Assembly (NCBI GenBank): GCA_045534575.1
Contig: JAZSJZ010000001.1
Coordinates: 124,001-188,000 of the forward strand
Direction: 5' to 3'
DNA length: 64,000 bases
Origin: UBA4636 sp045534575
GTDB taxonomy: Bacteria; Bacillota; Clostridia; Christensenellales; Borkfalkiaceae
The stretch's first letter is position 1, and each line of letters opens with the position of its first letter. The notes under the pieces were generated by a model. The model had not been told where the DNA came from. It did no database searches and saw only the letters and a program-made list of their open reading frames with translations. The position numbers were made by a program, and so were the translations under genes. Shown one piece after another: positions 53,332-62,714 of this stretch.

Positions 53332-55221
53332 ATGCTTAACGTAATTAAGTTTATAAAACGCAATATGTTTTCATGCATTTGCGCCCTTTTGGCTGTGCTT
53401 GTTTTTTTAACGGGAACGGCTTATTCGAGATATATTTCGGTTGATAGTAATAATAAACAACCAACGGCGGGCACTTTTGCGCATTCTGCCGAGATTGAAG
53501 ACGCAACGCCTTTGTCGTTTGGTAACACTGAATATTGGAACCAACTCGATACCGAAAAGGTTGCAATGAACACAATGCGTTCGCTAAGCCTCGCCGTGAA
53601 TAACTTCAAACAAGACGAAAAAGGAAAGACGATAAGCGACGTGAAGATGAAGTATAATCTCACCTTTACTTCACCCGTTAACTTTTCAGAGCACCTTGCA
53701 ATTCAGCTTTTGAATGAGGATGGCTCTGCCGTTTTACCTCAGCTCGTTATGACCGACGTTTTATCAGCAAGCGTTGGTTCGGTTATAAGAACTGATAATT
53801 TTATCGACTATAATTCAGTGGAAGCATCTGACCTTGCTTTTACTGTAACCGAAACAACTGATGATAGCGGAAACGTTACGAGGAAATTAACTTCGGGCGA
53901 GATAGAACTTAAAATTGAAACAATGGTTAAAGAAACAAACCAAACCATTCAGTTTAGAGTGTGGGACGTAACTGAAGAGACTGACGCAACGACGCCCGTT
54001 ATTGATACTGAGGCAGGCAGGCTTTTAGCCCCGCTTATCGTAACCTACACTGATGAGGTTGAATACTATAAGTTCACGTTTTCTATGCCGAGCTTTAAGT
54101 TTAATCCCGGCTATGAGCAAACGCACAGATACACTTTGCAGTTTGTGCCAACAAAATTCCTTCACGATATGCATCTTGGCGGTTATTTTGCCGATGAAGA
54201 CGGGCAATGGTATAAGTCGCTATACGCTGGCGAAACAATAACTTTGCACTCTACTCTCGACGAAACAACCGATACCTACCAAAACGGAACAACCCACACC
54301 TTTAACGAGGCTGTTCCCGGAAGTGGTAGATATTACATTGTTGGCGAAACCTTTGAGGGTGATACCACAAATTATAGAAACGTTACGGGTGAGACTGCAA
54401 CCGAAAGCGTTGTTAGCGATACAACTCAAATCACCCAAAGCCAAACGATAACCGATACCTCCACTTCAACTAACCCTGTTAATTATTATACTAACAAGGT
54501 AGCCCTATCAAGCGAAAGAATAAGAAATACTACTTATTATCCGTTTGAAGCTCAAGTTGAAAAGGTGGAAACAATAACTAAGGTTAGAACTATAGTAACT
54601 GAAAGGGTAACGACGCTTGGTATTGCCGATACAACTTCCACTGAAGAAATAACAACTCTTTCCGTTTCGGACGACGGTTATATTTCTCAAAGCGTTAAAG
54701 TTTTGAAGTCGATTGAAAAATACCAAGAGGTTACCGTTGAAAGAACGACTAAAACAATAACTACTGTAGAAAGGGTTACCACCAACGGCACTAGAAAGTT
54801 TTATACAACAAGAAGCGGAAGAGTAGGCAATTATACTTATACTTACGTTGCAAACGTAAACGGAGCAGAAACGACTTGGCAAAGCGCTGAGGCTACGTCT
54901 AGTATTATCAGCCAAGAAGAAGATATAAACAAGGTTGATAGCACTCATTTTACCCAGCCTGTAAAAACACAAGAAACCGATACTGTTAACCGTTTAATAA
55001 GAAGGCACGTTCACTCTGCAACCATTACCATTAACAGCATTTGCCGTGAAGATAAGGTTTTTAACGAGCACGACGAGCCCGTTGATGTTTATATTTATTA
55101 CGATGAGCAAAATCAGCTTAAGCTGTTCGAGGAAAACGGTGAGCAAAAACTCTATATTTCTCAGTGCTTTACTAAGAACTATCCCGTTTCGTTAAACGTT
55201 CACTTTGAGCAAATTCAATAA
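53332..55221 (+). CDS. Large Thr-rich surface protein with SipW-type signal
   Basis: 629 aa. A SipW-type signal (FIKRNMFSCICALLAVLVFLTG, then TAYSRYISVDSNN) is followed by beta-rich domains and, from about residue 395 to 485, a Thr/Glu/Val-rich stretch (TERVTTLGIADTTSTEE; VERTTKTITTVERVTT). No C-terminal anchor. Probably a major secreted surface or fibre-tip protein. GGAGGGG site. Family not recognised beyond the signal. Confidence 0.65.
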   Translation: MLNVIKFIKRNMFSCICALLAVLVFLTGTAYSRYISVDSNNKQPTAGTFAHSAEIEDATPLSFGNTEYWNQLDTEKVAMNTMRSLSLAVNNFKQDEKGKTISDVKMKYNLTFTSPVNFSEHLAIQLLNEDGSAVLPQLVMTDVLSASVGSVIRTDNFIDYNSVEASDLAFTVTETTDDSGNVTRKLTSGEIELKIETMVKETNQTIQFRVWDVTEETDATTPVIDTEAGRLLAPLIVTYTDEVEYYKFTFSMPSFKFNPGYEQTHRYTLQFVPTKFLHDMHLGGYFADEDGQWYKSLYAGETITLHSTLDETTDTYQNGTTHTFNEAVPGSGRYYIVGETFEGDTTNYRNVTGETATESVVSDTTQITQSQTITDTSTSTNPVNYYTNKVALSSERIRNTTYYPFEAQVEKVETITKVRTIVTERVTTLGIADTTSTEEITTLSVSDDGYISQSVKVLKSIEKYQEVTVERTTKTITTVERVTTNGTRKFYTTRSGRVGNYTYTYVANVNGAETTWQSAEATSSIISQEEDINKVDSTHFTQPVKTQETDTVNRLIRRHVHSATITINSICREDKVFNEHDEPVDVYIYYDEQNQLKLFEENGEQKLYISQCFTKNYPVSLNVHFEQIQ

Positions 55222-55259
55222 AAATTAAAAACAAAAAAATCTAAAAAGGGGGTGGGGAA

Positions 55260-58200
55260 ATGGATACCAAAAAATTGACATTAGTTCAAAAAATTTGTTT
55301 GGGCATGCTAATTGTGAGCTTGCTTGTTTTTGGTGTTAATTTAATTGCCCCAACCCTATCTAAATACGCTAATAAAATACCTATCCTTTACGAGGGCGAC
55401 GAAGAGCTTAACTATACGTTGAACGGCGTATTCATTGCACACAACCAAGAAGAGTTGTTTTCTGCAGTAAATCAAGGCTATAGCTACGTTCAGCTTAGCA
55501 AAGACATTCGAAACCCGCTAATCGTAACGCAAGACGTTAAATCGCTCAACACCGACCTTATTATCGACCTTAACGGCATTGAAATTCAGCGCAACGGCCA
55601 CGAGCCAATTTTAAATATTGAAGAAGGCGTGCGTCTAACCGTTGTTGATACCTCCGCCGAGCAAACGGGCGGGCTTTATAACCCTATAGGCTCGGTTTTC
55701 TATATCGACGAGGGAACTCTAACCGTTTCTAAGGGTAAGTTCGAGTCAGGGCCAAGATATAGCGAATATTATTCTTATAACGAGAGAATTGTTAGCTCCT
55801 CGAGCTCGTATTCCAACAGAACAACGGTTGAAGATAATGCTCGCTCGGTGTGCTTTATTGAAGGTGAAACCACGACTTATATAACCGCGCCTATCATCGT
55901 GCCTTATACCACTTTAATGGGCGAGGTTACCTATACACACGGCAACCTTTATTTCGATAACGCCGTTACTCGTGGCGATTTGACCATTAAGCCTGATACT
56001 TATTGTTATTATAGAACTAGCGAAGACGAATCGCTTTTAACCAACGATCCATCCACCAGCGATTGGCGTTATACTTATTACGTTGATAAAAATTATGAAT
56101 ATCACGCGCCGACTTTGGGAGATGGGGAGAGTGAAGATGATTTCTACCAAATAACCATTTATGGTTATGAAGACGTAATCACAGAATCGCTTAACAAAGA
56201 ACTCGTTGACTATTATGCCGCAATCAAGATGAAGGCAGGAAGCTTAGAAGTGTTAAACGGAGAATTTTTCTCATATTTTGGCACTTATAAGTCGGCTTGC
56301 GTAAACGCTTCGGGCGGAAACATAACCGTTAAAAAAGGCTTTTTCTCAACCCGTATTCCAGATGCTTTTTCGGCGGTTGAAGATAGTGTTATTATAAAGG
56401 AAGAGGACGAAGAAGCGTTTGGTGAAACATATTTTACTAATTTCGATTGGGCAAACACAACCTTTACTGAGGGCGCGCAAGCAAGACGAGGTGCCAGCCG
56501 TTCTATTATAAATAGTGGCGAGGCAATCGTAACCATTGGAACGGGGCAGTTCTATTCGTCTAATAATAATATTATTGATATGCAAGGTGGCTCGCTAACC
56601 ATTGGTGGCGGGGAGTTTACTAAGCGAATGACCTTGCCTCTTGGCGATCCTTATGATGATGGCGCGGCTATCTTTATGCAAAACGGCGACCTTACCGTTT
56701 CTAACGCCAAATATAGGGTTATAGGCGATTTATCTACCGGTATTTATATGAATAACGGTAAAATTAAAATATCGAACAGCGAGTGTGATATTTACGGCGA
56801 AGAAACGCACGGCATTTATTCTTCGGTTATGGGAGACGATAACTTCGTTGTTGAAAACACTAACTTTAATTTACGCGAAGGCGACAACCAAATCGGTATT
56901 TACTCTAAGCACGGCAGAGTTGTTTTATCTTCTTTAGATGAGGCAGAAATTTATCTTTCCGGCTCAGATGGTAGAGGGATTTTCGTTGAGGAAGGCGGTT
57001 CGGTTGACTCTTTTAACTATAGCTACGAAATCGCTGGCGATAGGTCTTACGGCATATATTCTACGGGCGGTTCTATTAACGCTTCGGGCGGAACCTTCCA
57101 GCTAGATAGTAATAATAACTGTTACGGCATTTATATTTGCTCCACGCAAACTTCTGCTATCAACGTCAACGTTGAAAATGCTGAAATTAACGTTGGTTAT
57201 AATTCTAGCAATCAAAAAGCTTCAGGCACGCATAAAGCATCGATTGGTGTTTTCCTTGCCACTAACAACCCTTCTAACGCCGTTGTTTTAAACAATACGG
57301 TGATAGAGAGTTACGAAGTGGGCGTAGCCGTTGCGGGCGGACATCTTCAACTAATGGGTGAAGGTCAAATTTTAACTAAAAAAGCAACTGCGGCGGCGGT
57401 AGCCTCTGGTAGTGTTACGTTTGAGAATGATAGTTCGTATATTATAAATTCTAGCAACACCACGCTAAACTCAAATAAAAATGATTACGATTTAACCCTT
57501 CCTATTATTCAAAACGACGAGGTTGTAGACGTTGCTTATAGGAACACTGACGGCATTTATGTTTCGGGTGGTTCGTTTACAACAGACGGAACGGTTTACT
57601 TAACCCACAACGGGCTTCAAAACGATACCTCTTACGATAGATACACCGAGCTTGAGATGACGAGCTTTGCCGTTAGAGTAGAGGGCGGGCACGTTACTAT
57701 GTCTAAGGGCGAAATCACTGCAACGCAGGGTGGCGGTGTTTATTGCTCGGGTGGCGATATCACAATGGGCAACGAAGCTTCGGCTATAAGCGATATCACG
57801 GTTAAAGCAACGGGCGAAAGGATGGGCGCTGAGTTTGATGCTATCGGCACCAATATTTCTTCGGGCTGGAAATCTCTAAAGAGCGTTAACGGCGGAAACG
57901 CTGTTGAGCTTCACGGTGGTAACATTGTTATCTATAACGGCACTTTCGAAGCAAGCTACGGCAACGGCGTTGCTGCTGAGGGTGATGGCATAATTCATAT
58001 TTATGACGGCGTTTTCAACGGCTGGATGGGCACGGGCAGTAACGCCCTTTCTGGAAAATCGGGGCCTGCTGCATTCTATGGCTTAAAGGTTATAGGCGGG
58101 GCTGAGGTTCATATTCACGACGGCGCTTTCGACGGCGGTAACGGCGGTGCGTTTATCACGGGTATTGATACTTTCGTTTCAAAAACCAATATTAGCGGTA

Positions 58201-58598
58201 ACATGGCGTTCGTTTATATCTATAAAGGAACTTTTGGTCACGAAAACACCTCGCTTGTTGACGGTTTCAACGTTTACGACCTTGCAACAGTTGTGTTCGG
58301 TGCAACTGATTATGCAAGTTCGGGCACGGGCGGATTAGATTTACTAGGTCTTATTAATATCTACGCTCAAAACGCAACCATTGCCGCAAACAAAATCACC
58401 TATGACGGTTCTTACCAAAAATCGTTCATTAACATTTATTATGGTAACTATGTTGAAGGAACGCTTATCTATAACGAAGGCAATTTTGCTCAAATTGATG
58501 CGTATAATATGTCGCTAGGCTATACCAAAATGCCAACCGGCACAACCTATACGAACAAGGGCAATAGAACGGCTATTTTCTATCCAGCAACAGCTTAG
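55260..58598 (+). CDS. Large beta-helix surface protein
   Basis: 1,112 aa. An N-terminal hydrophobic helix (LVQKICLGMLIVSLLVFGVNLIAP) followed by TLSKYANKI, like the SipW-type signals. The rest is a series of short beta strands and Gly/Asn turns (SSNNNIIDMQGGSLTIGGGEF; SYGIYSTGGSINASGGTFQL), as in right-handed parallel beta-helix (pectate-lyase-like) folds. No catalytic motif seen, so likely an adhesin or scaffold. AGGGGGTGGGG site. Confidence 0.75.
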   Translation: MDTKKLTLVQKICLGMLIVSLLVFGVNLIAPTLSKYANKIPILYEGDEELNYTLNGVFIAHNQEELFSAVNQGYSYVQLSKDIRNPLIVTQDVKSLNTDLIIDLNGIEIQRNGHEPILNIEEGVRLTVVDTSAEQTGGLYNPIGSVFYIDEGTLTVSKGKFESGPRYSEYYSYNERIVSSSSSYSNRTTVEDNARSVCFIEGETTTYITAPIIVPYTTLMGEVTYTHGNLYFDNAVTRGDLTIKPDTYCYYRTSEDESLLTNDPSTSDWRYTYYVDKNYEYHAPTLGDGESEDDFYQITIYGYEDVITESLNKELVDYYAAIKMKAGSLEVLNGEFFSYFGTYKSACVNASGGNITVKKGFFSTRIPDAFSAVEDSVIIKEEDEEAFGETYFTNFDWANTTFTEGAQARRGASRSIINSGEAIVTIGTGQFYSSNNNIIDMQGGSLTIGGGEFTKRMTLPLGDPYDDGAAIFMQNGDLTVSNAKYRVIGDLSTGIYMNNGKIKISNSECDIYGEETHGIYSSVMGDDNFVVENTNFNLREGDNQIGIYSKHGRVVLSSLDEAEIYLSGSDGRGIFVEEGGSVDSFNYSYEIAGDRSYGIYSTGGSINASGGTFQLDSNNNCYGIYICSTQTSAINVNVENAEINVGYNSSNQKASGTHKASIGVFLATNNPSNAVVLNNTVIESYEVGVAVAGGHLQLMGEGQILTKKATAAAVASGSVTFENDSSYIINSSNTTLNSNKNDYDLTLPIIQNDEVVDVAYRNTDGIYVSGGSFTTDGTVYLTHNGLQNDTSYDRYTELEMTSFAVRVEGGHVTMSKGEITATQGGGVYCSGGDITMGNEASAISDITVKATGERMGAEFDAIGTNISSGWKSLKSVNGGNAVELHGGNIVIYNGTFEASYGNGVAAEGDGIIHIYDGVFNGWMGTGSNALSGKSGPAAFYGLKVIGGAEVHIHDGAFDGGNGGAFITGIDTFVSKTNISGNMAFVYIYKGTFGHENTSLVDGFNVYDLATVVFGATDYASSGTGGLDLLGLINIYAQNATIAANKITYDGSYQKSFINIYYGNYVEGTLIYNEGNFAQIDAYNMSLGYTKMPTGTTYTNKGNRTAIFYPATA

Positions 58599-58661
58599 CG
58601 TTAACGTTATAACGGGCTTATAGAGGCACTTTTTGGCATATCTTGGCAAAAAAGAAGGGTA

Positions 58662-58690
58662 TTGCAAAGCGAGAAAATATGTGGTATAAT
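58662..58690 (+). promoter_or_regulatory. Promoter of the closing lipoprotein
   Basis: TTGCAA (58662-58667), 17 nt, TATAAT (58685-58690). Confidence 0.8.
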
Positions 58691-58729
58691 TAGCGTAGCA
58701 GAAAGAATTTTAACAAAGGAGGAATGCAA

Positions 58730-59467
58730 ATGAAAAGATTAATTCAACTTTTTTCAAGCATAGTTTTGCTGGCTTTGGTTGCCTGTTGTATAAGCTCCTG
58801 CACTATAATTAATTCTGATGGCGATATTGACGTTATAACAACTAACACATACACCGTGCAGTTTGACTCAAATGGTGGAACAAGCGTAAAATCGCAAAAA
58901 ACAAACGTATTAAAAAACGCACCTTCAACCTCAAGAACAGATTATTTGTTTGACGGTTGGTATCTTGATAAAACCTTTACAAACCAAGCAAAATTTCCGT
59001 TAGAGATTAAGCGAGACACCGTTCTTTACGCTAAGTGGATTAAACTTACAGACAAAATATACTGTGAAAGCGCGTGCTTAAAAATGTGGACGGGAAATAA
59101 TTCATCGGCAATGTATTACATAACGCCATCTGGCTTTGAAATGGATAAGCTTGCTAGCTTAGATTATTCAATGCAAATTAAGGTCTCTTATAACGTGCAT
59201 TACGTTAAAGATTATAATGTTCCTCTAGATATAGGTTATGCGGGCGCACCTAAATATGAGATTTATATCCTTAATCAAGACGGCGTGGGCGAAATTCAAG
59301 AAAATATTAAAACGCAAACCTCAAAAGTTGCTAAAACTGCAACATATAAGAGCAAAATTGTAAATTTAAAAGACCAAAGAATCACACTAACCTTTTCAAC
59401 GAACAATATTCAAAATTTGATATATTTTACTGACATTGTAGTTGAATATAGATGCGTGAAAAATTAA
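58730..59467 (+). CDS. Lipoprotein with an InlB-like repeat
   Basis: 245 aa from the ATG with AAGGAGG 7 nt upstream; the ATG at 58724 overlaps that site. Lipobox near CISSC; an InlB B-repeat-like unit (TYTVQFDSNGGTSVKSQ ... FDGWYLDKTF ... VLYAKWIKL) at about residues 40-105; then a beta-rich C-terminal domain. Own promoter, so it can be made apart from the fibre operon. Terminator follows directly. Confidence 0.78.
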   Translation: MKRLIQLFSSIVLLALVACCISSCTIINSDGDIDVITTNTYTVQFDSNGGTSVKSQKTNVLKNAPSTSRTDYLFDGWYLDKTFTNQAKFPLEIKRDTVLYAKWIKLTDKIYCESACLKMWTGNNSSAMYYITPSGFEMDKLASLDYSMQIKVSYNVHYVKDYNVPLDIGYAGAPKYEIYILNQDGVGEIQENIKTQTSKVAKTATYKSKIVNLKDQRITLTFSTNNIQNLIYFTDIVVEYRCVKN

Positions 59468-59479
59468 AAGCAAGTTAAA

Positions 59480-59503
59480 AGCGGAAAGGTGCACCTTTCC
59501 GCT
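59480..59503 (+). terminator. Terminator after the lipoprotein
   Basis: AGCGGAAAGGT-GC-ACCTTTCCGCT perfect palindrome, then a T-rich run. Confidence 0.88.
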
Positions 59504-59545
59504 AATTTTTTTAAAAGTTATAAGTGAAAAAATCTTCGATAATGC

Positions 59546-59567
59546 GCCTATAAGTCGATTATCGGGC
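59546..59567 (+). repeat. CCTATAAGTCGATTA motif copy
   Basis: CCTATAAGTCGATTATCGGG within 22 bp that recur exactly, inverted, at 63042-63063. CGATAAT/ATTATCG can pair across it. Confidence 0.75.
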
Positions 59568-59618
59568 AGTTTTTTGCTTTTTCGGTATTATTTTTTAACT
59601 CTTTCACATAATAAAAAT

Positions 59619-59732
59619 ATGCTAAGTAATGAAGAAATTAAAAGCCTTTTAAAGTGGGCAAGCCCTAAAACTTGCGCAAAATTAACTAAAATGCTAGTAG
59701 AAAACCAAATTAACGAAAACGAAGATAACTAA
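59619..59732 (+). CDS. Possible 37-aa protein (weak)
   Basis: Reads MLSNEEIKSLLKWASPKT then CAKLTKMLVENQINENEDN. No clear ribosome site and no known family; amphipathic and Lys/Asn-rich. Could be a small helical protein or chance. Confidence 0.35.
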   Translation: MLSNEEIKSLLKWASPKTCAKLTKMLVENQINENEDN

Positions 59733-59754
59733 AGTTTATTTTTTGACTTTTTTC

Positions 59755-60612
59755 CTAGAAGTCCCACTCGGGAATATACGCTGTTGTTGAAGAAGAAAAC
59801 TCTTGCAAGAAAACCTTTTCAAAGCCGAGAAGTTCAACCAATTCTTTAGCCTTATGATATTCTCTTTTGGTGATAGGTCTTTTTAGTTCGCTAAAGTTTT
59901 CGATATCGCCAAACGGGGTGTATTGCGCCATAAGCGATAAATACGCATCTTTAATGTTTGGGCGAAGCCACTTTAAAAGCGATACGGTTTCATCTCCGTT
60001 TTGTGGCAAGATTAAGTGCCTAACGATAACGCCTTGTTTTAAAAGCCCGTCTTTTAAAATGCAAGGCTTTTTTTCTATCATAAACTTAACGGCTAAAGAT
60101 GCATGTTCAAAATAATTGGGTTTGTTGGCATAGCGCAAAGCCCTAGTTGCAGAAAAGTATTTAAGGTCGGTTAAGTAAATATCAACAAAGTCGTTAAGTT
60201 TTTCTAAGGTTTCTATCGTTTCATAGCCGTGCGTATTCCAACAAATAGGAATTTTTGGGCGGTAAATTTTAAGCGCTTCAATAATCTGGTCGGTAAAATG
60301 CGTGGGGTTAACAAGGTTAATGTTATGCGCGCCGTTTTCTTCAAGGCTTTTAAAAATTTGAGAAAGTTCCTCTGTTGAAAATTCTTTTCCTCTAAGAGAT
60401 CGGGAAAGTTCAAAGTTTTGGCAAAACACACACTTTAGCGAGCAACCGGAAAAGAACACCGTTCCCGAGCCGTTATCTCCTGAAATTATGGGCTCTTCAA
60501 ACGGGTGAAGATAAAACTTTGCAATTTTGACTTGTTCCTTTTGACCGCAAAACCCATAATTCTTAGTTCTATCGATTTTGCAATCGTTAGGGCAAATTGA
60601 GCATTTGTTCAT
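59755..60612 (-). CDS. PflX-like radical SAM protein
   Basis: 285 aa. Cys-rich N-terminus (CSICPNDCKIDRTKNYGFCG) and the radical SAM CxxxCxxC in FSGCSLKCVFCQNFELS. The sequence matches the COG1313 (PflX) group, related to pyruvate formate-lyase activases but of uncertain target. AAGG lies 10 nt before the ATG. Convergent with the fibre locus; divergent from metK. Confidence 0.85.
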   Translation of the reverse strand: MNKCSICPNDCKIDRTKNYGFCGQKEQVKIAKFYLHPFEEPIISGDNGSGTVFFSGCSLKCVFCQNFELSRSLRGKEFSTEELSQIFKSLEENGAHNINLVNPTHFTDQIIEALKIYRPKIPICWNTHGYETIETLEKLNDFVDIYLTDLKYFSATRALRYANKPNYFEHASLAVKFMIEKKPCILKDGLLKQGVIVRHLILPQNGDETVSLLKWLRPNIKDAYLSLMAQYTPFGDIENFSELKRPITKREYHKAKELVELLGFEKVFLQEFSSSTTAYIPEWDF

Positions 60613-60666
60613 AAGCGCATACCTTGCACTTATTTTAACAAATCAAGTTTTTGTTTGCAAGAGTAT

Positions 60667-60695
60667 TTGACATATTTTCTCTAAGATAATATAAT
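60667..60695 (+). promoter_or_regulatory. Promoter of metK
   Basis: TTGACA (60667-60672), 17 nt, TATAAT (60690-60695); leader of about 26 nt, too short for a SAM riboswitch. Confidence 0.85.
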
Positions 60696-60727
60696 ATACG
60701 CAGATTATAATAAACAAAAGGTGTTTT

Positions 60728-61894
60728 ATGAAAAAATTTTTTACGAGCGAGAGCGTAACAGAAGGGCATCCTGATAAAATTTGCGATATTATCTCCGATT
60801 CTGTTTTAGACGCTATTTTAAAAGAAGATGAAAACGCAAGGGTTGCGTGCGAGTGTATGACGACCACCGGGCTTGTTTTGGTTGTTGGCGAAATTTCCAC
60901 TTCTTGCTACGTTGATATTCAAAAAATTGCAAGATCTGCCATTAAAGAGATTGGCTACGATAGAGCAAAATACGGGTTCGATGCCGATACTTGCGCCGTT
61001 ATAACTTCCATTAACGAGCAAAGCGCAGATATTGCTCTTGGCGTTGATAATTCTAAAGAATTTAAAGAAGGTGGCGAAATTTACGATAAAATCGGCGCGG
61101 GCGACCAAGGTATGATGTTTGGCTATGCGTGCGACGAAACCGAAGAACTTATGCCACTTCCTATTATGCTTGCTCATAAACTTACCAAAAGACTTGCTGA
61201 CGTTAGAAAACAAGGTATTTTGCCATATTTAAGACCAGACGGCAAAAGCCAAGTAACCGTTCAATATGACGATAGAAAAATCATAGGCGTTGATACGATT
61301 GTTGTTTCCACTCAGCACAGCGAAGACGTTAGCACCGAAAAACTTCGTGAAGACGTTAAAAAGCACGTTATCGATGCGGTAATTGATAAGTCGCTAATGA
61401 ATAAAAACGTTAAGATTTATATCAATCCAACGGGTAGGTTTGAAATCGGCGGGCCTATGGGCGATAGCGGACTTACCGGCAGAAAAATTATCGTTGATAC
61501 CTACGGCGGTTACTGCTCGCACGGTGGAGGTGCTTTTTCGGGTAAAGACCCAACCAAGGTGGATAGAAGCGCTGCCTACATGGCAAGATACGCTGCTAAA
61601 AACGTGGTTGCTGCTGGGCTTTGCAAGGAGTGCAGAATCGAAGTTGCATATGCAATCGGCGTTGCAAGACCTGTTTCGATGTTTGTTGATACTAACGGCA
61701 CGGGAGTTTTCAGCGACGAAAAACTTGCTGAAATTATCTCGGCTGAGTTTGATTTCCGTCCGCAAGCGATAATCGAAAAATTGAATTTAAGAAAACCTAT
61801 TTATAAAAATACCGCGTCTTACGGGCATTTTGGAAGAGATATTTTCTCTTGGGAAAAACTTGATAAGGTTGAAGATTTAAAGAAATATTTATAA
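60728..61894 (+). CDS. metK: S-adenosylmethionine synthase
   Basis: 388 aa. Motifs VTEGHPDKICDIISD, GAGDQGMMFGYAC and GGGAFSGKDPTKVDRSAAYMAR match MetK closely. It makes SAM from Met and ATP, the cofactor used by the radical SAM enzymes in this window. AAAGGTG site. Monocistronic, with promoter and terminator of its own. Confidence 0.97.
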   Translation: MKKFFTSESVTEGHPDKICDIISDSVLDAILKEDENARVACECMTTTGLVLVVGEISTSCYVDIQKIARSAIKEIGYDRAKYGFDADTCAVITSINEQSADIALGVDNSKEFKEGGEIYDKIGAGDQGMMFGYACDETEELMPLPIMLAHKLTKRLADVRKQGILPYLRPDGKSQVTVQYDDRKIIGVDTIVVSTQHSEDVSTEKLREDVKKHVIDAVIDKSLMNKNVKIYINPTGRFEIGGPMGDSGLTGRKIIVDTYGGYCSHGGGAFSGKDPTKVDRSAAYMARYAAKNVVAAGLCKECRIEVAYAIGVARPVSMFVDTNGTGVFSDEKLAEIISAEFDFRPQAIIEKLNLRKPIYKNTASYGHFGRDIFSWEKLDKVEDLKKYL

Positions 61895-61907
61895 TGCGTA
61901 AAAATCG

Positions 61908-61944
61908 AAAAACTGCCCTATAAGTCGATTAAAGGGCAGTTTTT
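61908..61944 (+). terminator. metK terminator with motif loop
   Basis: AAAACTGCCC pairs with GGGCAGTTTT; the loop is TATAAGTCGATTAAA, a copy of the recurrent motif. Confidence 0.85.
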
Positions 61945-61957
61945 GTTTTGTTTTTAA

Positions 61958-62143
61958 TTATTCTTGGCTACTTGGTTGGCTATTTTCTTCTTGTTTTTTG
62001 GCTTTTTGAAGGCAAGATTTAACTTGCTTTTCTACTTCTTTTTGACCTTTTAGAACAAGGCTTTTAACACAAGAAGAATTTAGGGCAACAACCGCGCCAA
62101 CAGCCATGCCAAGCATAGCGCCTAAAAGAAATTCTTTATTCAT
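61958..62143 (-). CDS. Small YtxH-like membrane protein
   Basis: 61 aa. A hydrophobic Gly/Ala-rich N-terminal helix (LLGAMLGMAVGAVVAL) and a Lys/Glu/Gln-rich helical tail; resembles YtxH-type glycine-zipper proteins. Function unknown. Convergent with metK and sharing its terminator. Confidence 0.65.
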   Translation of the reverse strand: MNKEFLLGAMLGMAVGAVVALNSSCVKSLVLKGQKEVEKQVKSCLQKAKKQEENSQPSSQE

Positions 62144-62247
62144 AACTCCTCCTTGACAATAGTTTTTGCGATTTATCGAAAATTATACTATTTTGTTATA
62201 AAAATAAATTTAATCTAAAACTATTAAAAAGAAAATTATTATTCTTG

Positions 62248-62276
62248 TTGCAAAAGGGTGAGATAAATGCTATAAT
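62248..62276 (+). promoter_or_regulatory. Promoter of ruvX, near-leaderless
   Basis: TTGCAA (62248-62253), 17 nt, TATAAT (62271-62276); the ATG is only 9 nt past the -10. Confidence 0.75.
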
Positions 62277-62285
62277 GGTTAGGAT

Positions 62286-62714
62286 ATGAAATTTATTGCA
62301 TATGATATAGGAAACAAAAGAATAGGTGTTGCCGTTAGCGATCCGTTCATGCAAATGGCGCTCCCAAAGGAAACTTATTTTAGAAAAAATTTCGAAAAGG
62401 ACGTATTGTTTTTAGCCAATTTGGCAAAACAAGAAGGTGCAACACGAATTGTTTGTGGGCTTCCCGTCAATTTTGACGGAAGTGAGAGCGAACAGACGAA
62501 AATCACTCGCTCGTTTATTGAAAAACTAAAAACCGTAACGCAAATTGAAGTTGTTACGGCAGACGAGAGATTTTCAACCAAAGAGGCGACTAGAGTTCTT
62601 ATTCAAGGCGACGTTTCAAGAGAAAAGCGCAAGAATTTCGTTGATAGCATTGCTGCTTCGTATATTCTTGAAGACTATATTAGAAAATTAAGAAATAATG
62701 GAGAAATAAAATGA
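62286..62714 (+). CDS. ruvX: Holliday junction resolvase-like protein (YqgF/RuvX)
   Basis: 142 aa. RNase H-like fold with IAYDIGNKRIGVAVSD, IVCGLPVNFDGSE and TADERFSTKEA (acidic residues). Family role in pre-16S rRNA processing or Holliday resolution. Its last codons overlap the DUF1292 gene (ATGA). Near-leaderless mRNA predicted, with TTAGG the only nearby Shine-Dalgarno-like word. Confidence 0.93.
   Translation: MKFIAYDIGNKRIGVAVSDPFMQMALPKETYFRKNFEKDVLFLANLAKQEGATRIVCGLPVNFDGSESEQTKITRSFIEKLKTVTQIEVVTADERFSTKEATRVLIQGDVSREKRKNFVDSIAASYILEDYIRKLRNNGEIK

Noticed and set aside
54508..54972. 154-codon minus-strand frame inside the Thr-rich protein gene
   Set aside because: It is opposite a well-supported gene, has no ribosome site, and its Ser/Asn-rich product reflects the complementary codons.
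60667..60727. SAM riboswitch before metK
   Set aside because: The mapped promoter leaves a leader of only about 26 nt, with no room for a riboswitch.
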